Origin: CAYRHN01 sp964424115 | Lineage (GTDB): Bacteria > Chloroflexota > Anaerolineae > Anaerolineales > Anaerolineaceae | NCBI GenBank assembly: GCA_964424115.1 | Contig: CAYRHN010000024.1 | Span: 1-41,625 of the forward strand | DNA: 41,625 nucleotides | Direction of reading: 5' to 3' | Shown: positions 22,176 through 30,956 of the stretch, one piece after another | How positions within the stretch are numbered: the first letter of the stretch is position 1 | How the letters are laid out: each line of letters opens with the position of its first letter | Position numbers and translations under genes: made by a program | Notes under the pieces: generated by a model | Told to the model about the DNA's origin: nothing | Databases searched by the model: none | Seen by the model: only the letters and a program-made list of their open reading frames with translations

Positions 22176-24305
22176 TCAGGGGCGTGCATCCTCGCGCTGC
22201 GCACTTTTGCGACGTTTTTCGGCGTACATCTTGTTGTCTGCTTCGCTGATGGTTGGGGCTAATTTGCCGGGGTGTAATGCGGTGGCCGAGCCGAGCGACA
22301 TGCTCAGCAGGGTACCGCCAGATTCCTGGTTGTTGAATTGGATATTTTTTTGGAGCCGTTCCAGGATGGATAAGGTGGTAGCGTGGTCAGTCTCTGGTAG
22401 CAGGATCAGGAACTCATCTCCGCCAACGCGTGCCACAATATCTTCGCTACGGAAGGATTTGCGCAGCACCGCGCCTGCGCACTGGATCAGCCGGTCGCCC
22501 GCGGGATGTCCGTGCGAGTCGTTGATCCCTTTCAGGCCGTCCACATCGGCCGCCACAATACTGATCGGATACAGGCGGCTGCTTTGCAGGCGTTCAGCTT
22601 CTACTTCGAAATACAGGCGGTTATACAGGCCGGTAAGCGCATCGTGGAAACTCAGGTATTTGAGCTTTTCTTGGGTTTGCTTGCGGATGGTGACATCTTC
22701 GATCAATGCCACCGCAAATTCAGGTTCGCCTTCGCCATTGCGCAGCAGCGAAACTGTCAGGTTGCCCCAGATGATGCTTTCATCGCGGCGCAAGAAACGG
22801 TTTTCGAATTCGTAGAAGTCCAGGCTGCCACCTGCCAGTTCTTGGAATCTTTCCTGTCCAGGTGTCCGGTCGTCGGGGTGGGAGAATTCGCGCAGACGCC
22901 GCCCAAGGATCTCCTGAGCGGGCAATTGGAACATGGTTTGCAGAGCGGGGTTACATTGCACAATGTGCTGGTCCAGGTCCAACACGGCAATACCGATCAC
23001 TGCGGTCTCAATGATGGCTTGTAGACGGGTGCTGATGCTGCGCGTTTGTTCCAGAAGGCGAATATTCTCAATGGCGATGGCTGCCTGGGCGCTGAGCGCC
23101 ATGAGAATATCAACGTCCCGCTGGGTGAAATCGCGGTGCCCGACTAGGTTGGCGGCGGTGTAGGTGCCGATCACTTCTCCGCGGAAGAGCAGCGGTACCA
23201 CGATCACTGGCCCGGTGCCGAAATCCTTGCGGCCCTGGCGGGTGGCTTCCGGCTCAATGCCGTCATCTGCCTCCAGCGATAGCACCGGCTGACCGGTACG
23301 GAAGACAATCCCGCTGATCCCGGCATCCAACTGGTCATAGCTGAACACATTGCCCACCACGCCATCCCAGGCATGCAGAACCACCTTGCGGTGGGTATGA
23401 TCGACCAGGTAGAGCGAACTGTGGTCTGCGCCCAGTAATTTATGAAAGGATGAATCCAGCTTCTGGACAATATTCTGCACATCCCGGGCGCCCAACACAG
23501 CCTGTGCAGCAGCAAAGATGTTTTGCATTTCCTGATCCGCCTGGCGCGCCTGTTCCACCAGGCGCACATTCTTCAATGCCAGGGCCAGCAGGGATGCAAA
23601 ATCGAACACTGCTGCGGTATCCTCATCGTCGTAGGGGGTATCGTTGCTGCGTCCGACATTCAAAAGTCCGATAGCCTGGTCGCTAATCAGCATGGGGACA
23701 CTGATGAAAGAACGGAGATGGCTGAAATCTTCTGGCAGTTGAAAATGAGTGTAGCGGGAAAGATCGCTGATCAACAGCGGACGCTTTTCCCACAAGGTTT
23801 GCGAATAGAGTGAATAGCGTTCGATCGGGATATGTTGTGGCAGTTGAATAACGTCTTCCGGCGCGGCAGAATGTTGCTCATCCCACCCGGCGGCCTCCAC
23901 CAGCTCGTTTTGCTGCACCAGCAGCACGGCAGCATACTGGCACGGTACCAGTTTGACCAGTTTCTCCAGGAACAGATCCAGCACCAGGTTCTTATCCACT
24001 GCATTGCCTGCCACGCGCAGCACTTCATGCAGCACGCTCAGAACATGGCGGAGGCCTTCCTCACGGTGAATGGATTGCAGGAACAGGCGCTGGCTTTCAC
24101 GCAGGGATTGCTCACTGGCCAGGCGTTCTTCCCTTTCCTTTGCCAGGTCTTGGAGGGCATTGCGCAGTTCGATATTGCGCGATTCCAGGATCTGTTGGAG
24201 CCGTTCCACCTGCTGGCGGTAAACTTCTATGATACCGCCGGAAGTTTTTTCACTTCCGGCGTTTTGGGCTGCGCCGCCAGGCGGAATAACGGGCTGATTG
24301 GTCAT
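22176..24305 (-). CDS. GAF-GAF-PAS diguanylate cyclase
   Basis: This 709-residue cytoplasmic signalling enzyme makes cyclic di-GMP. A coiled-coil N-terminus spans about 25-70 (VYRQQVERLQQILESRNIEL). GAF 1 is at about 75-235 and GAF 2 at about 255-415, then a PAS/PAC domain at about 420-545 ending in a TIRKQTQEKLKYLSFHD linker. The C-terminal GGDEF domain has the intact catalytic motif GGDEF at 628-632. The product-inhibition I-site RSED is at 619-622, exactly five residues before it, so feedback control is expected. There are no membrane segments; input is probably a diffusible ligand or redox state. The start codon has only a weak ribosome site. No c-di-GMP receptor is in the window. Confidence 0.95.
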   Translation of the reverse strand: MTNQPVIPPGGAAQNAGSEKTSGGIIEVYRQQVERLQQILESRNIELRNALQDLAKEREERLASEQSLRESQRLFLQSIHREEGLRHVLSVLHEVLRVAGNAVDKNLVLDLFLEKLVKLVPCQYAAVLLVQQNELVEAAGWDEQHSAAPEDVIQLPQHIPIERYSLYSQTLWEKRPLLISDLSRYTHFQLPEDFSHLRSFISVPMLISDQAIGLLNVGRSNDTPYDDEDTAAVFDFASLLALALKNVRLVEQARQADQEMQNIFAAAQAVLGARDVQNIVQKLDSSFHKLLGADHSSLYLVDHTHRKVVLHAWDGVVGNVFSYDQLDAGISGIVFRTGQPVLSLEADDGIEPEATRQGRKDFGTGPVIVVPLLFRGEVIGTYTAANLVGHRDFTQRDVDILMALSAQAAIAIENIRLLEQTRSISTRLQAIIETAVIGIAVLDLDQHIVQCNPALQTMFQLPAQEILGRRLREFSHPDDRTPGQERFQELAGGSLDFYEFENRFLRRDESIIWGNLTVSLLRNGEGEPEFAVALIEDVTIRKQTQEKLKYLSFHDALTGLYNRLYFEVEAERLQSSRLYPISIVAADVDGLKGINDSHGHPAGDRLIQCAGAVLRKSFRSEDIVARVGGDEFLILLPETDHATTLSILERLQKNIQFNNQESGGTLLSMSLGSATALHPGKLAPTISEADNKMYAEKRRKSAQREDARP

Positions 24306-24449
24306 AATCTTATCCAGTTTAACCTAACCCCATCTGGTGCGCAACGTCTCATGCCTTCACCTTACAAGATTGTGAAGTCGGTGCATGGGAGGGCTGCCGA
24401 ATTCCTTGCAGGTCGACGGGGTTGCTGTTAGACTTATGGACGAGGTGAA

Positions 24450-24824
24450 ATGATGAGCGAATCGGCCAAGAGCATCTACTATTTTGGTTGGTATGTGTGC
24501 GTGTTGGGAGTGCTGCTGATCTTCATTCCCAATGTGCTGCTGGCCTTTGCTGCCATGCCACCCACCGGCGAGGTGTGGATTCGCCTGGTGGGGATGGTGG
24601 TGTTGATCCTGGGAACTTTCTATGTCATGGCGGGGCGCAGCGGCTTAACCGCCTTTTTCCGCTGGTCGTTGGTGACGCGCACGACCGCGGTATTTGTTTT
24701 ATTGGGCTTTATCTTCGCCCGGTTGGCCTCGCCATTCATTTTGCTTTTCTGGCTGGGAGACCTGGCTGGGGCAGTGTGGACCTTTCTGGCCTTGCGCCAG
24801 GAGGGCAGGCTGCGCGGAGGCTAG
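24450..24824 (+). CDS. Small four-helix membrane protein
   Basis: This 124-residue inner-membrane protein has four predicted membrane segments, at about 9-35, 43-62, 76-95 and 97-115. The N-terminus (SAKSIYYFGWYVCVLGVLLIFIPN) and GDLAGAVWTFLAL end are similar in style to small uncharacterised membrane proteins. AGGTGAA lies just before the ATG. The last four bases overlap the convergent psuG gene. No function can be assigned and no conserved polar residues stand out. Confidence 0.7.
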   Translation: MMSESAKSIYYFGWYVCVLGVLLIFIPNVLLAFAAMPPTGEVWIRLVGMVVLILGTFYVMAGRSGLTAFFRWSLVTRTTAVFVLLGFIFARLASPFILLFWLGDLAGAVWTFLALRQEGRLRGG

Positions 24825-25753
24825 ATCGTCCGGTTGCGGGCAGGTCCGGTCAACTGTGCGGCGATCTGGGCGGCCAGGATGGCATTGTTGCGCAGTAACG
24901 CCAGGTTGGTGCGCAGGCTGGCCCCGCCGCTCAATTCGCTGACCCGACCAAGCAGGAAGGGAGTCACAGCCGCACCGCGGATGCCTTTTTCGGCAGCCTC
25001 GCGCACGGCCTGATCGATGACCGCGTCTACCTGTTCATGCGGCAAGGCGGCCTCGGCGGGCGGGGGTTGTACTACCAGCACTGCGCTGGAGATGCCCATC
25101 TCCCACTGCGCGCGGGCAATTGCAGCCGCTTCGGCGGGGGTATCCACCTGCACGCTCAACTTTAAGCCGCTTTTCGAGGAGTAAAAGGCCGGGAATTCGT
25201 CAGTCTGGTAACCGACCACTGCAACCCCCATTGTTTCCAGGGTTTCCAGCGTGGCCGGCAGATCGAGGATGGCTTTGGCCCCGGCACAGACCACCACCAG
25301 GGGGGTGGAGCCGAGCGTAGGCAGATCGGCGGACATATCGAAGGGCGCGTCGCGGTGTATTCCACCGATGCCGCCAGTGGCAAAGACCTTAATCCCGGCA
25401 TGGTGAGCCGCGGCCAGGGTGGCAGCTACGGTAGTCCCGCCGTTTTCACGCCGGGCAACTGCCACGCCAAAATCGCGCACGCTGATCTTGCGCGCCGGAT
25501 CCTTGCCGCTGGCCAGGTACTCCAGTTCATCAGCTGTCAGGCCAACATGCACGGCTCCATGCAGGAGCGCAATAGTGGCTGGGATGGCAGCCTGCGCGCG
25601 TACTTCCTGTTCCAGTTGCTGAGCCAGCAGCAGGTTCTCGGGACGCGGCAATCCGTGAGTGATCACAGCTGATTCCAGAGCGACCACCGGCTTATGGGCT
25701 TGCAAAGCGGATTTAACTTCTGTATGGATCTGGTAATGAGGGGGAACGGTCAT
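24821..25753 (-). CDS. psuG: Pseudouridine-5'-phosphate glycosidase
   Basis: This 310-residue cytoplasmic enzyme splits the C-C bond of pseudouridine 5'-phosphate to uracil and ribose 5-phosphate, using a metal and a catalytic lysine. Family landmarks are PVVALESAVITHGLPRPEN (N-terminal catalytic Glu), GLTADELEYLA, FATGGIGGIHRD and KSGLKLSVQVDTP, followed by GIRGAAVTPFLLGRVSELSGG. It ends at the usual family length. It follows psuK by 28 bases with AAGGAG at the ATG. Together the two genes form the standard pseudouridine degradation operon; no dedicated nucleoside transporter is adjacent. Confidence 0.96.
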   Translation of the reverse strand: MTVPPHYQIHTEVKSALQAHKPVVALESAVITHGLPRPENLLLAQQLEQEVRAQAAIPATIALLHGAVHVGLTADELEYLASGKDPARKISVRDFGVAVARRENGGTTVAATLAAAHHAGIKVFATGGIGGIHRDAPFDMSADLPTLGSTPLVVVCAGAKAILDLPATLETLETMGVAVVGYQTDEFPAFYSSKSGLKLSVQVDTPAEAAAIARAQWEMGISSAVLVVQPPPAEAALPHEQVDAVIDQAVREAAEKGIRGAAVTPFLLGRVSELSGGASLRTNLALLRNNAILAAQIAAQLTGPARNRTI

Positions 25754-25781
25754 TTTATTCTCCTTTTCTGACTGGCAACTA

Positions 25782-26735
25782 TTAGATTAATTCGTCATAT
25801 AACTTTTCAAGCGACAGGTCAGGCAGCACGCTGCCGGGATGTCGCAGGGTTAGTGAAGCAGCCGAAACGCCCAGGCGCACAGCCTCGTCCAGGGGAATGT
25901 CATTCAGCAGCCCAAATATCAGGGTGGCAGTCAACGCATCCCCGGCGCCGGTGGGATGTACGACCTGCGTGGCGATTGCAGGGGTGTGCCCGCTGATCTC
26001 TCCGGAGGCATACACCACGCCGGTCTTGGCGATCGGGATCACGGCAATCTCCACGCCCAGGTTGATCAGGCAGCGTGCCAGCAGTTCGGCGCTGGCCGGG
26101 GTGTGAGCGGGGGAATCGGCCTGGCAGCAAACGCTGGCTTCCGCACCATTGGCAGAGAGCAGGTAGATCTCCTCCAGGTGCGGGATCAGGCGTGGGGCCA
26201 GGCTGGTGGAAGCCGGGTCGGCACAGACCGGGATGCGCGCCTCGCGGGCCAGTTTGAAGGCGGTACGCATGCTGGCGGGGGGCAGGTTGCCGTCGATCAG
26301 CACCAACCCGGCCTGTTGAAAAAGTTCAGCACGCTCGCGCAGCACGGCGGGTGTCAACGCAGCGATCACATCCATGTCGTCCAGCCCAAACTCGAAATCC
26401 CCATTTGGATCAACCACGGCCAGGTAGGCGCCGGTGTGCCCGTGCGTAGTTTGCAGGCAGGCAGAGACATCCACACCCGCCCCGGCAGTCTGGCGCAGCA
26501 GTTCATCGCCGAAAGAGTCATGCCCCACGGCGCTGATTAGGCTCACCGGTTGTCCCAAACGAGCCAGGTTTTCAGCGATATTACGCGCCACCCCGCCAAA
26601 GCAAGGCTGCACATCCGCCGGGTTCGAGATGCCGCTCACGGCTGGATTTTTCAACCGCCCAACAAGGTCCAGGCCAGACGCGCCAATTACCAGGACATTT
26701 TTCCCGGGCTGCGGCAGAAAATGTTCCTTTTTCAT
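25782..26735 (-). CDS. psuK: Pseudouridine kinase (PfkB family)
   Basis: This 317-residue PfkB-type carbohydrate kinase phosphorylates pseudouridine at the 5' position. Its N-terminal motif is NVLVIGASGLDLVGRL. The ribokinase-type GG motif appears as PCFGGVARNIAENLARLG. The C-terminal ATP site with catalytic Asp is HPTGAGDALTATLIFG. The start at 26735 (MKKEHFLPQ) has AGAGGAG upstream; the longer frame to 26792 has no support. Family members that phosphorylate other nucleosides look similar, but linkage to psuG makes the substrate call strong. Confidence 0.93.
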   Translation of the reverse strand: MKKEHFLPQPGKNVLVIGASGLDLVGRLKNPAVSGISNPADVQPCFGGVARNIAENLARLGQPVSLISAVGHDSFGDELLRQTAGAGVDVSACLQTTHGHTGAYLAVVDPNGDFEFGLDDMDVIAALTPAVLRERAELFQQAGLVLIDGNLPPASMRTAFKLAREARIPVCADPASTSLAPRLIPHLEEIYLLSANGAEASVCCQADSPAHTPASAELLARCLINLGVEIAVIPIAKTGVVYASGEISGHTPAIATQVVHPTGAGDALTATLIFGLLNDIPLDEAVRLGVSAASLTLRHPGSVLPDLSLEKLYDELI

Positions 26736-26818
26736 GGTTCTCTCCTCTTTAATTGCCTGACAACTGTCTGATTTGCGGGTTGCATATGTCATTATTTTAT
26801 CTTAAAAACAGCAATAGT

Positions 26819-26847
26819 TTGACAGTTCTTTTCGTCCGCGGTATAAT
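26819..26847 (+). promoter_or_regulatory. Consensus promoter of the S1-domain gene
   Basis: TTGACA (26819-26824) and TATAAT (26842-26847) are separated by exactly 17 bases, the ideal sigma-70-type promoter. The S1 gene starts 36 bases after the -10 box. This is one of the two strongest promoters in the window, suggesting abundant expression. Confidence 0.92.
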
Positions 26848-26883
26848 CCACTTTTGCATGAAATTACTCTGGGAGTGTGTTGT

Positions 26884-27738
26884 ATGGAATTAAGTATTCC
26901 GACCGAATCGACTGAGATCAAACAAAAAATGCATTTCACTGGAAAGGTGGTCAAGATCAGCCTGGCCGGCGCCCTGTTAGACCTGGGCAGCGGGCAATTT
27001 GGCGTGATCCACATCTCGCAAATGGTCTCGCCCACCGACCAGCCGATCAAACGCGTGGAAGACGTGATGACGGTCGGACAGGAAGTGGAAGTGTGGGTCA
27101 AGAAACTGCGGGAAGGCCGTGTGGAATTGACCATGGTCAAACCGCTGGACCTGGACTGGAAAGATATCAAGCCCGGCATGACCGTGCGCGGCAAGGTTGT
27201 CCGCCTGGAAAAGTTCGGCGTCTTCGTGGAAATTGGCGCAGAACGGCCCGGCCTGGTGCACATCAGCGAGATGGCGCACGGATACGTGCGTACCCCCGGC
27301 GATGTGGTCAATGAGGGCGATGAAGTGGATGCGCAGGTGTTGGAAGTGAATCGCCGCAAGAAGCAGATCAAATTGAGCTTGAAGGCCCTCCAACCCGAAC
27401 CGGTCAAGGAAGAGCAACCCACCGAAACCCCCGCGTATGAGCGCAGCGACCGCCCTGAGCGTAGCGAGCGCAGCGAACGTGGTGACCGCGGTGGAGAACG
27501 CCGCCGCAAACCGCGCCGCAAGGATGAGATGGACGAAGGTTTTGCTGAAGGTCAGGCTTCAGATACTCCTGCAGCCGAACCTGAACCAACCGCCATGGAA
27601 ATTGCCATGCGCGCCGCCATGGAACGCGCCAAGACCCGCAAGCCGGAAGATAAGGCTCGCCGCCAGCGCTCCTCTACATCCCGCGAACAGGAAGATATCT
27701 TCTCCCGCACGCTCGAGCACAAATCACGCACCAATTAG
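26884..27738 (+). CDS. Protein with two S1 RNA-binding domains and a charged tail
   Basis: This 284-residue cytoplasmic protein has S1 domain 1 at about 16-85 (FTGKVVKISLAGALLDLGSGQ...GVIHISQM) and S1 domain 2 at about 98-167 (GMTVRGKVVRLEKFGVFVEI...PGLVHISEM...KQIKLSLKAL). Both are OB folds that bind RNA. Residues 170-284 are predicted disordered, rich in Arg/Glu with ERSDRPERSERSERGDR-like repeats. It is shorter than ribosomal S1 (four to six domains) and may act as its reduced equivalent or as a general RNA chaperone. The start at 26884 is supported by GGGAG; a TTG at 26854 in the same frame is less likely. The consensus promoter upstream fits high expression. Confidence 0.9.
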   Translation: MELSIPTESTEIKQKMHFTGKVVKISLAGALLDLGSGQFGVIHISQMVSPTDQPIKRVEDVMTVGQEVEVWVKKLREGRVELTMVKPLDLDWKDIKPGMTVRGKVVRLEKFGVFVEIGAERPGLVHISEMAHGYVRTPGDVVNEGDEVDAQVLEVNRRKKQIKLSLKALQPEPVKEEQPTETPAYERSDRPERSERSERGDRGGERRRKPRRKDEMDEGFAEGQASDTPAAEPEPTAMEIAMRAAMERAKTRKPEDKARRQRSSTSREQEDIFSRTLEHKSRTN

Positions 27739-27763
27739 CTCTCTCCCAGAGACTTAATTGAGA

Positions 27764-27810
27764 TATCGAGGGTCTCGGCGGGCAAAACAGCCCTCCGAGG
27801 CCCTCTCGAT
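27764..27810 (+). terminator. Hairpin between the S1 gene and pyrG (terminator or pyrG leader attenuator)
   Basis: A long near-perfect stem (27764-27782 with 27790-27810) has the loop AAAACA region at its top. The arms contain GAGGGTCTCGG and CCGAGGCCCTC. It is followed directly by GATTTAGGAGG, the pyrG ribosome site. The location allows either termination of the S1 transcript or control of pyrG; the T-tract is short. Confidence 0.6.
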
Positions 27811-27827
27811 TTAGGAGGTCAAACCGC

Positions 27828-29468
27828 ATGGCGACAAAATACATCTTTTTTACCGGGGGTGTGGTCAGCTCGGTTGGCAAAGGGGTTACCGCGGCAGCGC
27901 TGGGAAGGCTATTAAAAGAGCGCGGCTTTAAGGTAGCTGTGCAAAAATTAGACCCCTATATCAATGTCGATCCTGGGACCATGAGTCCCTATCAACACGG
28001 CGAGGTGTTCGTCTTGGATGATGGCGCAGAGACCGACCTGGACCTGGGACATTACGAGCGTTTTATTGACATTCGCCTCAACCGGGTATGCAATGTCACC
28101 ACCGGGCAGGTGTATGCTGAGGTGATCAGCAAGGAGCGGCGCGGCGATTACCTGGGTGGTACGATCCAGGTTATTCCCCACATCACGGATGAGATCAAGC
28201 GGCGCATCGCCATGGTTTCCAAATCCACCGGAGCTGAGATCATCCTGGTGGAAGTGGGCGGCACGGTCGGCGACATCGAAAGCCAACCATTTCTGGAGGC
28301 CATCCGCCAGTTGCGCAGCCAGCTTGGACGCGAGAACACCTTTTATGTGCACGTCACCTGGCTGCCGTTCATTGGCGCCACCGAAGAACTGAAGACCAAG
28401 CCCACCCAGCATTCGGTGCGCGAGCTTCGTTCGATTGGAATTTCGCCGGATATGATCGTCGCTCGCTCAGATTACCCGGTTAATGACAGCCTGCGCGAGA
28501 AGATCGCCCTCTTCTGCGACGTGGAAAAGAAAGCCGTGGTGCCAATGGTAACCACTCCGGTGCTGTATGAGGTGCCAATGATCCTGGAGAGCGCAGATGT
28601 GGCCGGATTCATCCTGCAGCGCCTTGGGTTGGAACCGCGCACCCAACCAGATTGGACCGGCTGGAAGCACCTGATTGCCGAGGTGAAACGCCAGAAACCC
28701 ACGGTCAGCATTGCCCTGGTGGGAAAATATGTCGAACTTCATGATGCCTATATCAGCGTGCGGGCGGCGCTGGAACATGCTGCCCTCAGCCTGGGCGTGG
28801 AACTGGATCTGCACTGGGTACATTCCGCTGACCTGGAAAAAGGCCGCGGCTGGGAGGAGTTAGAAAAGGTGAACGGGATCGTTGTGCCGGGTGGTTTTGG
28901 TTCGCGCGGTATCGAGGGGAAGATCCAGGCGGCCCGTTATGCCCGCGAACACAAACGCCCCTATTTGGGGCTATGCCTCGGCATGCAGTTGATGGTGGTT
29001 GAATTTGGACGGCAGGTGTTGGGCAACGAGGAGGTCAATTCCAGCGAGTTTGACCGCAATACACCCCACCCGGTGATCGACTTGATGCTGGACCAGAAGG
29101 GTATCACCGATATGGGCGGGACGATGCGGTTGGGCCTTTACGAATGCCATTTACAGCCGGGCAGTATTGCTGCTCAGGCCTATCCGCAGCCAGTGGTGCA
29201 GGAACGCCACCGCCACCGCTTTGAGTTCAATAACGCCTACCGTGAGCTGTTTGAACAAAATGGGATGCGTTTCTCCGGCCTTTCGCCCGACGGACGGCTG
29301 GTGGAGATTGCCGAGTTGGTCAACCACCCGTTTATGGTTGGTACCCAGTTCCATCCTGAATTTCTCTCCCGTCCCACCAACCCCCATCCCCTTTTCCGGG
29401 CTTTCATGCAGGCGGCCTGCCAGAATGCTGGGGTGAATGCCCAGGAACTGGAATTGGCTCCAAAATAG
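27828..29468 (+). CDS. pyrG: CTP synthase
   Basis: This 546-residue cytoplasmic enzyme converts UTP, ATP and glutamine to CTP. The N-terminal synthetase half starts KYIFFTGGVVSSVGKGVTAA (P-loop-like) and has DPYINVDPGTMSPYQHGEVFV. The C-terminal glutamine amidotransferase half has GGFGSRGIEGK (oxyanion region), the nucleophile in LGLCLGMQ (Cys383) and the His-Glu pair in QFHPEF near 516. The length is typical. TTAGGAGG gives a strong ribosome site. A leader hairpin lies immediately upstream. Pyrimidine supply connects loosely with uracil released by psuK/psuG next door. Confidence 0.98.
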   Translation: MATKYIFFTGGVVSSVGKGVTAAALGRLLKERGFKVAVQKLDPYINVDPGTMSPYQHGEVFVLDDGAETDLDLGHYERFIDIRLNRVCNVTTGQVYAEVISKERRGDYLGGTIQVIPHITDEIKRRIAMVSKSTGAEIILVEVGGTVGDIESQPFLEAIRQLRSQLGRENTFYVHVTWLPFIGATEELKTKPTQHSVRELRSIGISPDMIVARSDYPVNDSLREKIALFCDVEKKAVVPMVTTPVLYEVPMILESADVAGFILQRLGLEPRTQPDWTGWKHLIAEVKRQKPTVSIALVGKYVELHDAYISVRAALEHAALSLGVELDLHWVHSADLEKGRGWEELEKVNGIVVPGGFGSRGIEGKIQAARYAREHKRPYLGLCLGMQLMVVEFGRQVLGNEEVNSSEFDRNTPHPVIDLMLDQKGITDMGGTMRLGLYECHLQPGSIAAQAYPQPVVQERHRHRFEFNNAYRELFEQNGMRFSGLSPDGRLVEIAELVNHPFMVGTQFHPEFLSRPTNPHPLFRAFMQAACQNAGVNAQELELAPK

Positions 29469-29479
29469 CGCGTAGAAAT

Positions 29480-29509
29480 TTGCCTTGTTTGGATGATTTG
29501 GATTATACT
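29480..29509 (+). promoter_or_regulatory. Promoter of eno
   Basis: TTGCCT (29480-29485) and TATACT (29504-29509) have an 18-base spacer. The enolase ATG is 60 bases after the -10 box. Confidence 0.7.
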
Positions 29510-29568
29510 AGTACGGTTGAAATCAACAGGCTATGCCTGATCTTTGAAAATTTCGAAAGGGAATTCCT

Positions 29569-30858
29569 ATGGACACGACAATTGAACTGATCACCGGACA
29601 ACAGATCCTCGATTCGCGCGGCAACCCGACCGTTGAGGTTGAGGTTTTCCTGGCGGATGGCGGCCAGGGGCGCGCCGCTGTGCCATCCGGCGCCTCCACC
29701 GGCGTCCATGAAGCGCTTGAAATGCGCGATGGCGATAAGACCCATTATATGGGCAAGGGTGTGCTTTCCGCCGTGGAACATGTCAACGGCGAGATCGCCG
29801 AAGCCCTGGTTGGCTGGGATGCCACCGACCAGATCGGCCTGGACAAGATGATGATCGAACTGGATGGCACGCCCAATAAATCTCGCCTGGGCGCCAATGC
29901 CATTTTGGGCGTCAGCCTGGCGCTGGCCAAAGCCTCCTCCTCCTCGGTTGAACTACCCCTCTACCGCTATCTTGGCGGCGTGTATGCGCATGTGCTGCCC
30001 GTTCCGATGATGAACATCCTCAACGGCGGCGCTCACACAGCCTGGCAATCCACCGACGCGCAGGAATTCATGGTCATGCCGCTTGGCGCTCCTTCCTTTG
30101 CCGAAGGCTTGCGCTGGGGCGCGGAGATCTACCACAACCTGAAGAGCGTGCTCAAAGCGCGCGGTTACGCCACTCTGGTGGGCGACGAGGGCGGTTACGC
30201 CCCGGCGTTGAAGGCTAATGTAGAAGCCATTGAAGTCATTCTGGAAGCCATCCACAAAGCCGGCTACAAGGCAGGTGAGGATGTGGCCATTGCCCTTGAC
30301 CCGGCTGCTTCGGAACTGTATGAAGAAGAAACCAAGACCTATAATCTGCGCAAGGAAGGCAAAAAGCTGACCGGAGAGCAGATGGTTGAATTCTGGATGG
30401 ATTGGGTGCGCCAGTTCCCGATCGTCTCCATCGAAGATGGCCTGGCCCAGGACGACTGGGAAAGCTGGAAACTGCTGACCAAGAAGATCGGCGACCGCAT
30501 CCAGATCGTGGGCGATGACCTGCTGGTCACCAACCCGGAGCGTGTGCGCCGCGGCATCCAGGAAAAGGCCGCCAACGCCCTGCTGGTCAAGCTGAACCAG
30601 ATCGGCACTCTGACCGAGACCATTGAAGCTGTGGAAACCTGCCACCGCGCCGGTTGGCGCGCTGTCACCTCGCACCGCTCCGGCGAGACCGAGGATTCGA
30701 CCATCGCCGACCTGGCGGTTGCCCTGAACATGGGCCAGATTAAGACCGGCGCCCCCGCCCGCTCCGACCGCGTGGCGAAATACAACCAGCTCTTGCGCAT
30801 CGAGACCGAACTGGGCGATACCGCCCGTTACGCCGGCTGGTCCGCCCTCAAGCGCTAA
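29569..30858 (+). CDS. eno: Enolase
   Basis: This 429-residue glycolytic enzyme converts 2-phosphoglycerate to phosphoenolpyruvate. The N-terminus is ITGQQILDSRGNPTVEVEV. The catalytic loop VPSGASTG is present, as are the general acid region VGDEGGYAP, the metal ligands in LDPAASE, SIEDGLAQDD and GDDLLVTN, the catalytic Lys in LLVKLNQIGTLTET and the signature SHRSGETEDS. All active-site blocks are intact and the length is standard. AAAGGGA precedes the ATG. It has its own promoter and is closed by a strong terminator, so it is a single-gene unit. Bacterial enolases are also common members of RNA degradosomes; two RNases follow directly. Confidence 0.98.
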   Translation: MDTTIELITGQQILDSRGNPTVEVEVFLADGGQGRAAVPSGASTGVHEALEMRDGDKTHYMGKGVLSAVEHVNGEIAEALVGWDATDQIGLDKMMIELDGTPNKSRLGANAILGVSLALAKASSSSVELPLYRYLGGVYAHVLPVPMMNILNGGAHTAWQSTDAQEFMVMPLGAPSFAEGLRWGAEIYHNLKSVLKARGYATLVGDEGGYAPALKANVEAIEVILEAIHKAGYKAGEDVAIALDPAASELYEEETKTYNLRKEGKKLTGEQMVEFWMDWVRQFPIVSIEDGLAQDDWESWKLLTKKIGDRIQIVGDDLLVTNPERVRRGIQEKAANALLVKLNQIGTLTETIEAVETCHRAGWRAVTSHRSGETEDSTIADLAVALNMGQIKTGAPARSDRVAKYNQLLRIETELGDTARYAGWSALKR

Positions 30859-30879
30859 CCCATTTTTCTCGAAATATCT

Positions 30880-30914
30880 AAAATTGGCGACAGTTCAACT
30901 GCCGCCAATTTTTA
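30880..30914 (+). terminator. Terminator of eno
   Basis: The stem AAAATTGGCG/CGCCAATTTT extends inward through CAGT/ACTG after one A-C mismatch, with a 3-base loop. TTTTTATT follows. This is a strong intrinsic terminator 22 bases after the stop. Confidence 0.9.
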
Positions 30915-30956
30915 TTGACAGGAAGGAGAATGTAATTTGGATTATAATCAAAACCA

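Noticed and set aside
30915..30948. TTGACA and TATAAT before rnd as a full consensus promoter
   Set aside because: The spacer is 22 bases, too long for a standard promoter. Only the -10 box is retained as evidence.
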